Assembly (NCBI GenBank): GCA_947258885.1
Contig: CAMYKD010000039.1
Span: 1-36,381, forward strand
Length of the DNA stretch: 36,381 nt
Reading direction: 5' to 3'
Source of the DNA: an uncultured Kiloniellales bacterium
GTDB taxonomy: Bacteria > Pseudomonadota > Alphaproteobacteria > Kiloniellales > JAKSDN01
Part shown: piece by piece, positions 27,894 to 35,767 of the stretch
How positions within the stretch are numbered: the stretch's first letter is position 1
Layout: every line of letters starts with the position of its first letter
The notes under the pieces: generated by a model
Told to the model about the DNA's origin: nothing
What the model saw: only the letters and a program-made list of their open reading frames with translations
The model's database searches: none
Translations under genes and position numbers: made by a program

Positions 27894-28878
27894 GCCCGCC
27901 CAGCACCGCAAGCCGACCTTCGCCGATGTCGAGGCCGCGGCGGCCCGACTGGCCGGCTGGGCGGTCGTCACGCCGCTGCTCGAGTTCCCGGCGCTCAACG
28001 AACAGGTAGGCGGCCGGGTGCTGATCAAGCCGGAGGTCCTGCAGCGTACGGGATCTTTCAAGTTCCGCGGGGCCTACAACAAAATCAGCCAGTTACCCGA
28101 GGCGAAGCGGCCGGCCGGCGTGGTCGCCTATTCCTCCGGTAACCATGCCCAAGGGGTCGCCGCGGCTGCCCGGCTACTCGACGTGCCGGCCACCATCGTG
28201 ATGCCTGCGGACGCGCCGGCCATCAAGATCGAAAACACCCGAAGCTATGGCGCCGAAGTACTTCTTTACGACCGGTACCGGGAGGCCCGCGAAGAGGTCG
28301 CCGCCGGGCTCGTCGCCCAGCGCGGCGCGACCCTGGTACGGCCCTACGACGACTCGGACATCATCGCGGGTCAGGGAACCTGTGGTCTGGAGATCGCTCG
28401 CCAAGCGGCAGCCTTGGGGCGGCGGTTGGACGCGCTTCTGGTCTGCTGCGGCGGCGGCGGCCTCACGGCCGGGTCGGCCCTGGCGTTGACCGAGTTGAGC
28501 CCGGGCACGACCATCCATACCGTGGAACCGGAAGGCTTCGACGACACCGCCCGCTCGCTCGCAGCCGGCCGGCGGGTGGCCAACGACCCCGGGCCGCCTT
28601 CGGTCTGCGACGCCCTGCTGGCGCCGACCCCGGGCGAACTGACGTTTACGATCAACCGCGGGCTGGTGACCGGCGGGCTGGCGGTCACGGACGAGGAAAC
28701 CCGTGCCGCCATGACCTACGCCTTCCGCAATCTCAAGCTAGTGGTCGAGCCCGGCGGCGCCGTTGCACTCGCGGCCGTGCTATCGGGCAAGATCGAGGCT
28801 CGCGGCAAGACACTGGCGCTCACCCTTTCGGGCGGCAACGTGGATCCGCAATTCTTCGCAACAGTGATCGCCGGGTGA
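27886..28878 (+). CDS. PLP-dependent threonine/serine dehydratase family protein
   Basis: This is a fold-type II PLP enzyme of 330 residues, without the C-terminal ACT domain of biosynthetic IlvA. The PLP lysine is Lys59 in 'RTGSFKFRGAYNK', the substrate loop is SSGNHAQG (83-90), and the glycine-rich phosphate clamp is GGGGL (189-193). 'VEPGGAVALAAVL' and 'LTLSGGNVD' close the fold. Catabolic threonine/serine dehydratase, serine racemase and hydroxyaspartate ammonia-lyase all share this pattern, so the reaction stays open. It is the last gene of the dehalogenase-hydrolase-dehydratase series. Start ATG 27886 lies inside the end of the preceding gene. Confidence 0.9.
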   Translation: MVEPAQHRKPTFADVEAAAARLAGWAVVTPLLEFPALNEQVGGRVLIKPEVLQRTGSFKFRGAYNKISQLPEAKRPAGVVAYSSGNHAQGVAAAARLLDVPATIVMPADAPAIKIENTRSYGAEVLLYDRYREAREEVAAGLVAQRGATLVRPYDDSDIIAGQGTCGLEIARQAAALGRRLDALLVCCGGGGLTAGSALALTELSPGTTIHTVEPEGFDDTARSLAAGRRVANDPGPPSVCDALLAPTPGELTFTINRGLVTGGLAVTDEETRAAMTYAFRNLKLVVEPGGAVALAAVLSGKIEARGKTLALTLSGGNVDPQFFATVIAG

Positions 28879-28901
28879 CTCGAGGTCCCGCCGGCCGGAA
28901 A

Positions 28902-29375
28902 TCAGGCGTGCGAAGGCTCCGGCTTGGTGCTGGTGCTCGGCTTGGCCGAACCGTTGGCTTTCGACTCGCTCGAGACATCCTGCGGGGTCGTGGCCACGGC
29001 TTTGAGCCTGGGAGCCTCCTGGCGTCGGATATGGCCTTCCACGTCGGCGCCCGGCTCGATAGCCAGGCTCTCGTGGATGATGTCGCCGTTGACCCTGGCA
29101 CCCTTGTTCAGGGCGACGTTGCCCGCCGTCACCTCGCCGACCACCTCTCCGGATACCCGAAGCTCCTTGGCCAAGACCTTGCCCTCCACACGGGCGGTCT
29201 CGCCGATGGTGAGCGAGTCGCTCTTGACGTCGCCGATCAGAATGCCGTTCAGCTGTATGTCGCCGTCGCTGATCAGATCGCCGGTGATCTTGAGGTCGGC
29301 ACTGATGATAGAGGGCACGCCACTACCTTTGCCGTTCGAGAACGCAGCGTCCCGGTCTTCGGGTTTCGAAAACAT
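28902..29375 (-). CDS. Bactofilin (polymer-forming cytoskeletal protein)
   Basis: Bactofilins polymerise into filaments by end-to-end stacking of a right-handed beta-helix and act as scaffolds in cell shape and wall synthesis. The 157-residue protein has a flexible N-terminus, a core at ~20-115 with the repeated 'G.I...L.I.G...G.V' pattern ('ITGDLISDGDIQLNGILIGDV...VEGKVLAKELRVSGEVVGEV'), and a hydrophilic Ser/Thr/Lys-rich tail. The ATG at 29375 follows AGGCAGGTAG; a longer in-frame opening upstream runs into the peptidase gene. The gene is 38 bp downstream of the M23 peptidase gene, a pairing known from other proteobacteria. Confidence 0.93.
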   Translation of the reverse strand: MFSKPEDRDAAFSNGKGSGVPSIISADLKITGDLISDGDIQLNGILIGDVKSDSLTIGETARVEGKVLAKELRVSGEVVGEVTAGNVALNKGARVNGDIIHESLAIEPGADVEGHIRRQEAPRLKAVATTPQDVSSESKANGSAKPSTSTKPEPSHA

Positions 29376-29413
29376 GCTACCTGCCTGCCTTTCTCTGACA
29401 TACCTGTGTTGGT

Positions 29414-31027
29414 CTAGCTCTTGAAGACGTATTTGCCCGCCTTCAGAAATTTCATGGGGTCGACGGGCTTGCCGAAGACCTGCACCTCGTAGTGCACGTG
29501 CGGGCCGGTGCTGCGACCCGAACTGCCAAGCAAGGCAATTTTCTCCCGGTGGCCGACTTCCTGCCCGAGCTTGACCAGGATCTTGCGCAGATGCGCATAG
29601 CGGGTGCGGATGCCATGACCGTGGTCGATCACGACCACCCGGCCGTAACGCCCCTTCCACCCGGCGTAGACGACCTTGCCCGGCGCGGTGCTCAGGATCG
29701 GCGTGCGCATCGGTGCTGCGAGATCGAGACCGTGATGCGAGGACTTGCGCCTATTGACCGGGTCCCGGCGCGATCCATAGGTGCTGGTAATACGGAACTG
29801 ATCCAGAGGCGCGGTCAGCGGCAGGGTCCGCACGACCTCCTGCAGCCCCTCCCAGCGGTCCATCTGCAAATCGAGCAGGGCGATCGATGCCCGCAGGCTA
29901 TGGATCGGGTCTTCTTCGACCACATAGTCGCCGGGAATAAAGGGCCCACCTTGATCCTCGGCCAAGTCGGCCGTTTGGGCACCCGACAGCAGCCTGTTGA
30001 CGTCCAGGCCGGTCATGGCCACGGTCTGCTCGAACGTATCGATGGAGAGTTCCGTGCGCTCGGACAGACGGCTCACCATCGTCTGCTGGGTTTCGCGCAT
30101 ATCGACGAGTCGCTGCTCAAGCCCGGTGATTCGTGTCTGCAAGTCACTACGCTCGCTTTCGAGCCGGTCGCCGCGTCCGCTTGCTTCTCCGAGCGCACCC
30201 TCCAGCGATGCGATCTGAGTGCCGAGAAAAGCCTCGCGGGTCTGCGCCTGACTCAGATGCTGCTCCAGGCGAGCAACGGCCCTGCGGAGGGCCGACTTGG
30301 CGCCCACTAGGTTCTCGCGGGCCGCCTTCGACTGTTCCAGCTGCTGGCCAAGGTTGGCCACGGTCGTTTCCAGCTCGCCGTTCGTATCCGTTACCTCGGC
30401 AAGCTCGTTATCCATCTCGTGCACTCTGCGCCTGAGGTGGTCACGGGCTTCGACCACCTCGATCGTGTCGGACTCTGCCGGTGCGAAAGTCGTGGTCACC
30501 TTGGCCAACTTGGATTCAAGCGCGGGGCGGCCATCGGCCATGTCGTTGAGCTCGGATTCGAATGCGGAGAGGCGCTGGCGCAGCCCATCGCGGGCGATCG
30601 CGACCCGGGCGCGTTCCGTCTGCGACTGCTTCAGCTGCCATTCCACGTCGGCCAATTCTTCGGCATTCAACTCGCCGCGCCCCAACAACGACAACAGGTA
30701 GGTCTGGTTGTCTTCCAGGTTGCGCGTGATGCGTGTAAATTGGTCGTGGTATTCGCTGACTTCGGTCAGAAGATCCAGGTAAGCGAGCTGATGCTGCTCG
30801 ACCTCGGCTTCCTTGCCGGCGACGATCCTGTTGTGGAAGACGACGCCGAAGCTGGCGTAGGCGACCCAGGCGATGGCCAGCACCAGAGTAAGGGCGGCCG
30901 TAGTTTGCACCCGGCGCGAGACCTGCAGATAGCGCACCCGACCATCGGTGCGCACAAACAGCTCGCGGTCCATGAAGATTCGCCCGGAAAACCCCGCAAT
31001 TCTTTGTTTCACGTTCAGATTTGCCAC
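29414..31027 (-). CDS. Membrane-anchored M23 family metallopeptidase with coiled coil
   Basis: The 537-residue protein has a short cytoplasmic N-terminus, one membrane segment (~43-63, AALTLVLAIAWVAYASFGVVF), a long periplasmic coiled coil (~70-330, Glu/Leu/Gln-rich) and a C-terminal LytM/M23 endopeptidase domain. Zinc ligands are His431 and Asp435 (HHGLD) and His512 in 'GPHVHYEV', all conserved, so the enzyme should be active on peptidoglycan cross-links. GTG 31027 opens the gene, preceded by GAGAGGA. It is followed by the bactofilin gene after 38 bp. Related bactofilin-M23 pairs (CcmA-Csd1 in Helicobacter, BacA-LmdC in stalked alphaproteobacteria) shape the cell; the same role here is inference. 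Confidence 0.93.
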   Translation of the reverse strand: MANLNVKQRIAGFSGRIFMDRELFVRTDGRVRYLQVSRRVQTTAALTLVLAIAWVAYASFGVVFHNRIVAGKEAEVEQHQLAYLDLLTEVSEYHDQFTRITRNLEDNQTYLLSLLGRGELNAEELADVEWQLKQSQTERARVAIARDGLRQRLSAFESELNDMADGRPALESKLAKVTTTFAPAESDTIEVVEARDHLRRRVHEMDNELAEVTDTNGELETTVANLGQQLEQSKAARENLVGAKSALRRAVARLEQHLSQAQTREAFLGTQIASLEGALGEASGRGDRLESERSDLQTRITGLEQRLVDMRETQQTMVSRLSERTELSIDTFEQTVAMTGLDVNRLLSGAQTADLAEDQGGPFIPGDYVVEEDPIHSLRASIALLDLQMDRWEGLQEVVRTLPLTAPLDQFRITSTYGSRRDPVNRRKSSHHGLDLAAPMRTPILSTAPGKVVYAGWKGRYGRVVVIDHGHGIRTRYAHLRKILVKLGQEVGHREKIALLGSSGRSTGPHVHYEVQVFGKPVDPMKFLKAGKYVFKS

Positions 31028-31462
31028 CGAGTCTGTCCTCTCTCAACAACCTTCATCTTGCCCGGCGCCAAACGGCGGATGCCGGCCCGAAGGCGGCACA
31101 AGGGCAGGCGATTTCGATCGGACTTGAATCGGCTCGCGGCCGACGGCACCTCTCCGCACCTTTGTCACGCCTTCCGGTAACTGGAACCCCTGCACTAGCA
31201 AGCTTTACTCTTTTCGGTACCCGGCGGATCCCCTGGAGAACACCGAGCCGAACTGCTTTTTCGTTCGTCCAGAAACCTAGCCAGCACTGATAACCCGGGC
31301 AAGCGTTAACTAAGATGCAAACGCTTCAAATAACGCAGACTTTCTCCTCATGCCGATCGAGATTCCAGTAAAGTGGGATAGTTATAAGAATTCATTAATC
31401 TGAAAGCCTCAGTTGCGGCCCCATTTTTGACACGGCCGGGCGCCCGACCATTTGGCGCCTGT
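31028..31462. other. Non-coding region between cysNC-like and M23 peptidase genes
   Basis: This 435-bp stretch separates two minus-strand genes and holds no convincing gene. The part at 31300-31410 is much AT-richer than the surroundings and probably contains the promoter of the M23-bactofilin pair. I could not settle on -35/-10 boxes. No RNA gene, repeat or terminator was recognised. Confidence 0.5.
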
Positions 31463-33286
31463 TCAGTCGTCTCTGTCACCTGCTGTGGGCTCGAGAGCAA
31501 AGACCCGGTTCACATAGTCGACGATTTGCTGGACGCATTCGTCGATCGTGTGGCTTGCTGTATCGACGCAGAGTTCCGGTGCCACGGGCTCCTCGTAGGG
31601 GGCGGAAATGCCCGTGAAGTCCTGGATCTCGCCCGCGCGCGCCTTGCGATAGAGGCCCTTGGGATCGCGTTGCTCGCAAGTCTCGAGGTCCGCCTTGATA
31701 TGGATCTCGTGAAAGTCATTGCCGGCGGCAGCACGCGCCCGGTCGCGGTCGCTCTGATAAGGCGAGATGAACGCGCTGACGCAGATGATGCCGGAATCGG
31801 CAAAGAGCGCCGCGACCTCGCCTATCCGCCGAATATTCTCCGCCCGGTCCATCGGCGAGAACCCGAGGTTGGCATTGAGCCCTCGCCGTACGTTGTCGCC
31901 GTCCAGCACGTAAACGTGGAACCCCTTTCTGAACAAGTGCTGTTCGACCGCCATTGCAAGCGTCGACTTGCCCGCGCCCGACAACCCGGTTAACCAAAGC
32001 ACACCGCCGCCATGCCCGTTGCGCTGGAGCCGGCTTTTCGCGGTGACCCGATGTGCCACGCTGGTGATGTTGGTCGATTTGACGGTCAACGCCTGGCGCT
32101 GATCCGGATACCCTGCCATGGAAATAAGGCCGCCGGCGACTTTCTGACCGCCATCGAACAGAGCGAAGCGGCCGGTCTGGGCGATCGCCCGGAACTCGTC
32201 GACCGCAAGGATCTGACGGCCACGCAGGATCACTTCGGCAAAGGTGTCGCACTCGACCCGCCCACCGGCACGCTCAGCCAGCGTATCCATATCGAAAGCG
32301 CGTTCGATCGACTGGACCGCGATCCGGGCCTCCTGGGTGGCTATTCGCAGCGTGTAGGTCTTGCCCGCCCCCAGCGGCTCGGCGCCGTTCCAGACCAAGC
32401 TGGCCGGGAAAACCGTCGTCAATTGAGGCGGGTTTTCCTTGTGGCTCGCCATCTCGCCGCATTCGACATAGATCTTCTCGTCCAGGACAACGCCGACGGT
32501 GTCGCCCGCCCGCGCCACGGCGACCGGATCGTGTGCACTGGAGACCTTGATAGAGTGGACCTGTGCGTTCTTGTTGGAAGGAGAGAGCAAAAGCGTATCG
32601 CCGACCCGCAGCACTCCGGTCTCAATGCGCCCGGTCAAGAGCCGGCGCCCCTCCAATTCGCCGACGTCCTGAATCGGCAATCGGAGCGGCTGGTCCATGG
32701 ACAAGGTAACGCTTTGGAAACGCTCCAATGCCTCCAGCACGCTCGGTCCACCGTACCAGGCCATGTTCTTCGATCGCCGGGCTATATTGTCTCCGTCGCG
32801 AGCCGAGACCGGCACGGCGAGGGCCGGGGCGATCCCAATCTCGGACAAGTGCCGCGACATGTCGCCGGCCACCTCGGCGAAGCGATCCTGGCCGAAGGCG
32901 ACCAGATCCATCTTGTTGACCACGACGGCGACCTGGCGAATGCCGAGTTGGTGCAGCAAATAGGCGTGCCGGCGCGAATCCTCGGACACGCCCTCGGCGG
33001 CGTCGACGATCAGGATCGCGGCATCCGCGCAGTCCACGCCGCTCACCATGGTGCGCAGGAACTCTCGCGGACTCGGGGCATCGATGACCGTGCAGTCCCG
33101 TGAACCGGTCATGAAGCGGATCCGCGAGACCTCGGTGGCCTCGCCTTCCTGCCGTTTCCCGGGCGGGGGAGATCCGGTGTCGTGGAGCAGGCAACCGATG
33201 AGGGTCGACTTTCCGGAATCGACATGGCCGACCACCACGAGCTTCAAGGGCGGTTGTGCGGTCCTGGGGCTCTGGTTTCTGGGCAT
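31463..33286 (-). CDS. cysNC: CysNC-like fusion: degenerate GTPase/EF-Tu-like domains plus APS kinase
   Basis: The 607-residue protein joins an elongation-factor-like sulfate adenylyltransferase large-subunit part to a C-terminal APS kinase. The kinase half looks complete: P-loop GLSGAGKS (434-441), 'DGDNVRRGLN' (462-471), and the phospho-Ser region 'AFISPY' (Ser508). It should make PAPS from APS. The GTPase half has a P-loop GHVDSGKST (20-28) and NKMD (124-127). However, only ~40 residues separate P-loop and switch II against ~70 in CysN, the 'REQGITI' switch I is absent, and switch II reads DAPSP where CysN has DTPGH. No cysD is adjacent. GTP coupling to ATP sulfurylase may therefore be lost or altered. 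Confidence 0.88.
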   Translation of the reverse strand: MPRNQSPRTAQPPLKLVVVGHVDSGKSTLIGCLLHDTGSPPPGKRQEGEATEVSRIRFMTGSRDCTVIDAPSPREFLRTMVSGVDCADAAILIVDAAEGVSEDSRRHAYLLHQLGIRQVAVVVNKMDLVAFGQDRFAEVAGDMSRHLSEIGIAPALAVPVSARDGDNIARRSKNMAWYGGPSVLEALERFQSVTLSMDQPLRLPIQDVGELEGRRLLTGRIETGVLRVGDTLLLSPSNKNAQVHSIKVSSAHDPVAVARAGDTVGVVLDEKIYVECGEMASHKENPPQLTTVFPASLVWNGAEPLGAGKTYTLRIATQEARIAVQSIERAFDMDTLAERAGGRVECDTFAEVILRGRQILAVDEFRAIAQTGRFALFDGGQKVAGGLISMAGYPDQRQALTVKSTNITSVAHRVTAKSRLQRNGHGGGVLWLTGLSGAGKSTLAMAVEQHLFRKGFHVYVLDGDNVRRGLNANLGFSPMDRAENIRRIGEVAALFADSGIICVSAFISPYQSDRDRARAAAGNDFHEIHIKADLETCEQRDPKGLYRKARAGEIQDFTGISAPYEEPVAPELCVDTASHTIDECVQQIVDYVNRVFALEPTAGDRDD

Positions 33287-33474
33287 CGCTCTGTTATCCG
33301 GTGTCAGAGTTAGCCGCCCGAGCGCAACCGCTCCAAGGCGGGCCCGCAGCTAGAAGACGCGCCGGGAGGACTCGCGCGCCGGATAGCCTCTTTGGTCCGC
33401 CGAAGCAACTGTTTTTCGGTGTTTCGGGGCGACCGGCACCGGGGATAGACTGCCTAAAACACAAGAAGGAACTG

Positions 33475-34677
33475 GTGACCGTGCGCAACACGACCGCCTC
33501 CGGATCGCGAAGATACGCGGGGCCCGCGATTCTGGAGCGGGGGTTCCGTCCCTTCTTCCTGGCGGCCGGTCTCTGGGCGGCTTTGACGGTCGTCTTGTGG
33601 CTGGCCATGATCGCGGGCGTCTTCACCCTCCCCAGCGCTCTCGGTCCGGTCGACTGGCACGCGCACGAGATGCTGTTCGGGTATGGCGCCTCGGCAACCG
33701 CCGGATTCCTGTTGACCGCGATCCCGAACTGGACCGGGCGGCTGCCCGTCCGCGGGTGGCGCTTGGCCTTGCTGGTCGGGGTCTGGGCCGCAGGACGCCT
33801 GGCGGTCGCCACCTCGGCGTCGATCGGCTTGGAGGTCGCGGCGGCCATCGACGTCGCCTTTCTCCTGGTGTTCTGGGCGACCATTCTGCGCGAGATCCTG
33901 GCGGGACGGAACTGGCGCAATCTGATCGTCGCCGGCTTGGTCGGCTTTCTGGTGGTCAGCAATATATTGATTCATCTGGAGTATCTGGGTGTCGCAGAAT
34001 CGGCGGCCCTCGGATTTCGCCTTGCCATCGCCGATATGCTGCTTCTGATCACGTTGATCGGCGGGCGCATCGTTCCCAGCTTCACACGCAACTGGCTCGC
34101 GAAGGGAGGCGAGACGGTCCTTCCAAGCCCATTCGGCCGGCTAGACCGACTGGCCCTGGCGACTTCGCTGGCGGCGGGTCTGCTCTGGGCCTTCTTGCCG
34201 GAGGGTGTCTTGACCGGCGTCGTTGTCCTGTTCGCCGCCCTATCCAACGGGTTGCGCTTGGCGCGTTGGCGCGGCCACAAGACCGTGGCCGAGCCGCTGG
34301 TCTGGATTCTGCATCTCGGCTACGGCTGGATCGCCGCCGGCTTCACGCTGTTGGCGGTCTCGCTGCTGACATCGGCATTGCCGCAAACCGCGGCGATTCA
34401 CGCGTTCACGATCGGGGCCGTGGGAACCATGACGCTCGCCGTGATGACCCGCGCCACATTGGGTCACACGGGGCGCACGCTGACCGCCGGGCCCTGGACC
34501 ACGGCGATCTACGTGCTCGTGACCGCCTCAGGCCTTCTACGCGTGGTCTCGCCGATCTTGGCAGACGTTGAAACGGCCGTGGTCGCTCTGGCTGGGCTCT
34601 GTTGGATCGCCGCCTTCGGCGTTTTCGTAGCGTTTTATGGGCCCCTCCTCGCGGGCGGATCCACCCGCCCGGGATAG
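33475..34677 (+). CDS. nnrS: NnrS family membrane protein
   Basis: NnrS proteins are haem- and copper-containing membrane proteins linked to nitric-oxide stress and denitrification. The 400-residue protein has about twelve membrane segments, the histidine-bearing 'DWHAHEMLFGYG' near the first helices, and 'ILIHLEYLG' and 'HAFTIGAVGTMTLAVMTRATLGHTGR' further on, all family hallmarks. Likely start is GTG 33475, four bases after AAGAAGGA; GTG 33481 is an alternative. It is divergent from the CysNC-like gene (188 bp). Its middle to 3' part and the following CBS gene were duplicated in tandem, leaving a broken copy at 35324-35570. Confidence 0.93.
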   Translation: MTVRNTTASGSRRYAGPAILERGFRPFFLAAGLWAALTVVLWLAMIAGVFTLPSALGPVDWHAHEMLFGYGASATAGFLLTAIPNWTGRLPVRGWRLALLVGVWAAGRLAVATSASIGLEVAAAIDVAFLLVFWATILREILAGRNWRNLIVAGLVGFLVVSNILIHLEYLGVAESAALGFRLAIADMLLLITLIGGRIVPSFTRNWLAKGGETVLPSPFGRLDRLALATSLAAGLLWAFLPEGVLTGVVVLFAALSNGLRLARWRGHKTVAEPLVWILHLGYGWIAAGFTLLAVSLLTSALPQTAAIHAFTIGAVGTMTLAVMTRATLGHTGRTLTAGPWTTAIYVLVTASGLLRVVSPILADVETAVVALAGLCWIAAFGVFVAFYGPLLAGGSTRPG

Positions 34678-34724
34678 GCGCAATCCGGGGAGGCCGACAG
34701 AGCGGTCGATAACATCAAAGGTAC

Positions 34725-34753
34725 TACAGCGCCGGGCGAAATGGCCTTATACT
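34725..34753 (+). promoter_or_regulatory. Candidate promoter of the first CBS gene
   Basis: TATACT at 34748-34753 makes a good -10 element inside the 18-base block AATGGCCTTATACTGCCG (34740-34757), which is repeated exactly before the second CBS gene. A weak -35 (TACAGC, 34725-34730) lies 17 bases upstream. In both copies the -10 begins 101 bases before the ATG, although much of the leader between has diverged. Confidence 0.5.
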
Positions 34754-34848
34754 GCCGCTTGGACTCGCAACGACAATAGTGACTGCCGGGCACACGGGCG
34801 ATTTGCTCGCTTCGGATCGGACCCGGCCAACGGGGGAGGAGGCTTGCC

Positions 34849-35283
34849 ATGAAGGTTCGCGACATGCTCGCTCAAAAGGGGGGCGAGGTGGCGACAGTCC
34901 GGCCGGATGCGACCATCGACACCGTAGTTCACAGACTTAAGGTCGAGGGCATCGGCGCCCTCGTGGTGAGCGCGGACGACGACGGGGTCGACGGCATAAT
35001 TTCCGAACGCGATATCGTACGCGGTCTGCCCGAGCACGGCGCGGCCTTGCTCTCGATGAAGGCCTCCGAGATGATGACAAGCTCCGTGAAGACCTGCGCG
35101 CCGGACGACAAGATCGAGGACATCATGTCCGAGATGACCAGCCACCGCTTCCGCCACCTGCCGGTCGTATCGGACGGCAAGCTGTGCGGAATCATCAGCA
35201 TCGGCGACGTGGTCAAGAACCGGCTGGAAGAGTTGGAGACCGAGACCCACGTGCTGCGCGACTTCATCGTCGGCCGCAGTTGA
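34849..35283 (+). CDS. CBS-domain-pair protein (copy 1)
   Basis: The 144-residue protein consists of two CBS motifs forming one Bateman module: CBS1 ~1-65 (MKVRDMLAQKGGEVATVRPDATIDTVVHRLKVEGIGALVV...GIISERDIVRGL) and CBS2 ~70-132 (SEMMTSSVKTCAPDDKIEDIMSEMTSHRFRHLPVV...LCGIISIGDVVKNRLEEL). Such modules bind adenine nucleotides or related ligands and act as stand-alone sensors. A GGAGGAGG ribosome binding site lies just before ATG 34849. It follows nnrS after 171 bp and has its own candidate promoter. About 83% of residues are shared with copy 2. Its partner protein is not known. Confidence 0.92.
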   Translation: MKVRDMLAQKGGEVATVRPDATIDTVVHRLKVEGIGALVVSADDDGVDGIISERDIVRGLPEHGAALLSMKASEMMTSSVKTCAPDDKIEDIMSEMTSHRFRHLPVVSDGKLCGIISIGDVVKNRLEELETETHVLRDFIVGRS

Positions 35284-35323
35284 CGCCGCGCCCGGCGGGC
35301 ACCTGCCGAGGGTCATCCGGGCC

Positions 35324-35570
35324 CCCTGCCCAGCGCTCTCGGTCCGATCGACTGGCATGCGCATGAGATGTTGTTCGGATATGGCGCGGCGGCGATCGCC
35401 GGATTCCCGTTGACCGCAATCTCGAACTGGACTGGATGGCTGCTTGTCCGAGGTTCTCGATTGACCTTGCTGATCGGATCCTGGGCCGTCGGATGGCTGG
35501 CCGCCGCCTCCGCGTGGATCGGCTTCGGAGCGTTCTATGGACCCCTCCTCGCGGGCCGGCCCGCCCGACA
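35324..35570 (+). pseudogene. nnrS fragment from tandem duplication, internally deleted
   Basis: This stretch matches nnrS 33626-33835 (PSALGPIDWHAHEMLFGYG... through SAWIGF) and then jumps to the match of 34627-34672 (AFYGPLLAG). The two parts have offsets of 1698 and 900 from their counterparts, so 798 bp (266 codons) are missing, in frame. The start region of nnrS is not included, and the old stop codon is lost, so the frame stays open to 35739. The first ATG, at 35368, would give a 123-residue product with at most three membrane segments. No ribosome binding site is apparent, and I regard it as non-functional. Confidence 0.85.
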
Positions 35571-35643
35571 ACAACACCCAAGGTGCCTACGCCTCTCCGG
35601 CGTTTGCTGTGTTCGGAGCTTGGTGGCAACAGAATTGGAGACT

Positions 35644-35672
35644 TACGGCACTGCGCGGAATGGCCTTATACT
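35644..35672 (+). promoter_or_regulatory. Candidate promoter of the second CBS gene
   Basis: TATACT at 35667-35672 sits in the same 18-base block (35659-35676) as at copy 1, with a weak -35 (TACGGC, 35644-35649) 17 bases upstream and the same 101-base distance to the start codon. Conservation amid diverged flanks supports a working promoter. Confidence 0.5.
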
Positions 35673-35767
35673 GCCGATTGAGTTGGTGAGGGCACTGAAG
35701 ATTGCCGGGCAGAGGGGCGATCCGTTCGCTTCGGACTAAGCTTGGTTGACAAGGGAGGAGGCTTGCC

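Noticed and set aside
33388-33475. FNR/NNR-type box (TTG...CAA) upstream of nnrS
   Set aside because: The best candidate has TTG and CAA separated by 11 bases, which does not fit the 14-bp FNR/NNR palindrome.
34740-34757. Sigma-54 promoter (GG...GC) in the CBS promoter block
   Set aside because: The GG and GC doublets are separated by nine bases, not ten, and TATACT fits a sigma-70 type -10 better.
35368-35739. Functional mini-NnrS of 123 residues
   Set aside because: It lacks the natural start region and ribosome binding site, has lost about two thirds of the protein and the original stop, and runs into promoter DNA of the next gene.
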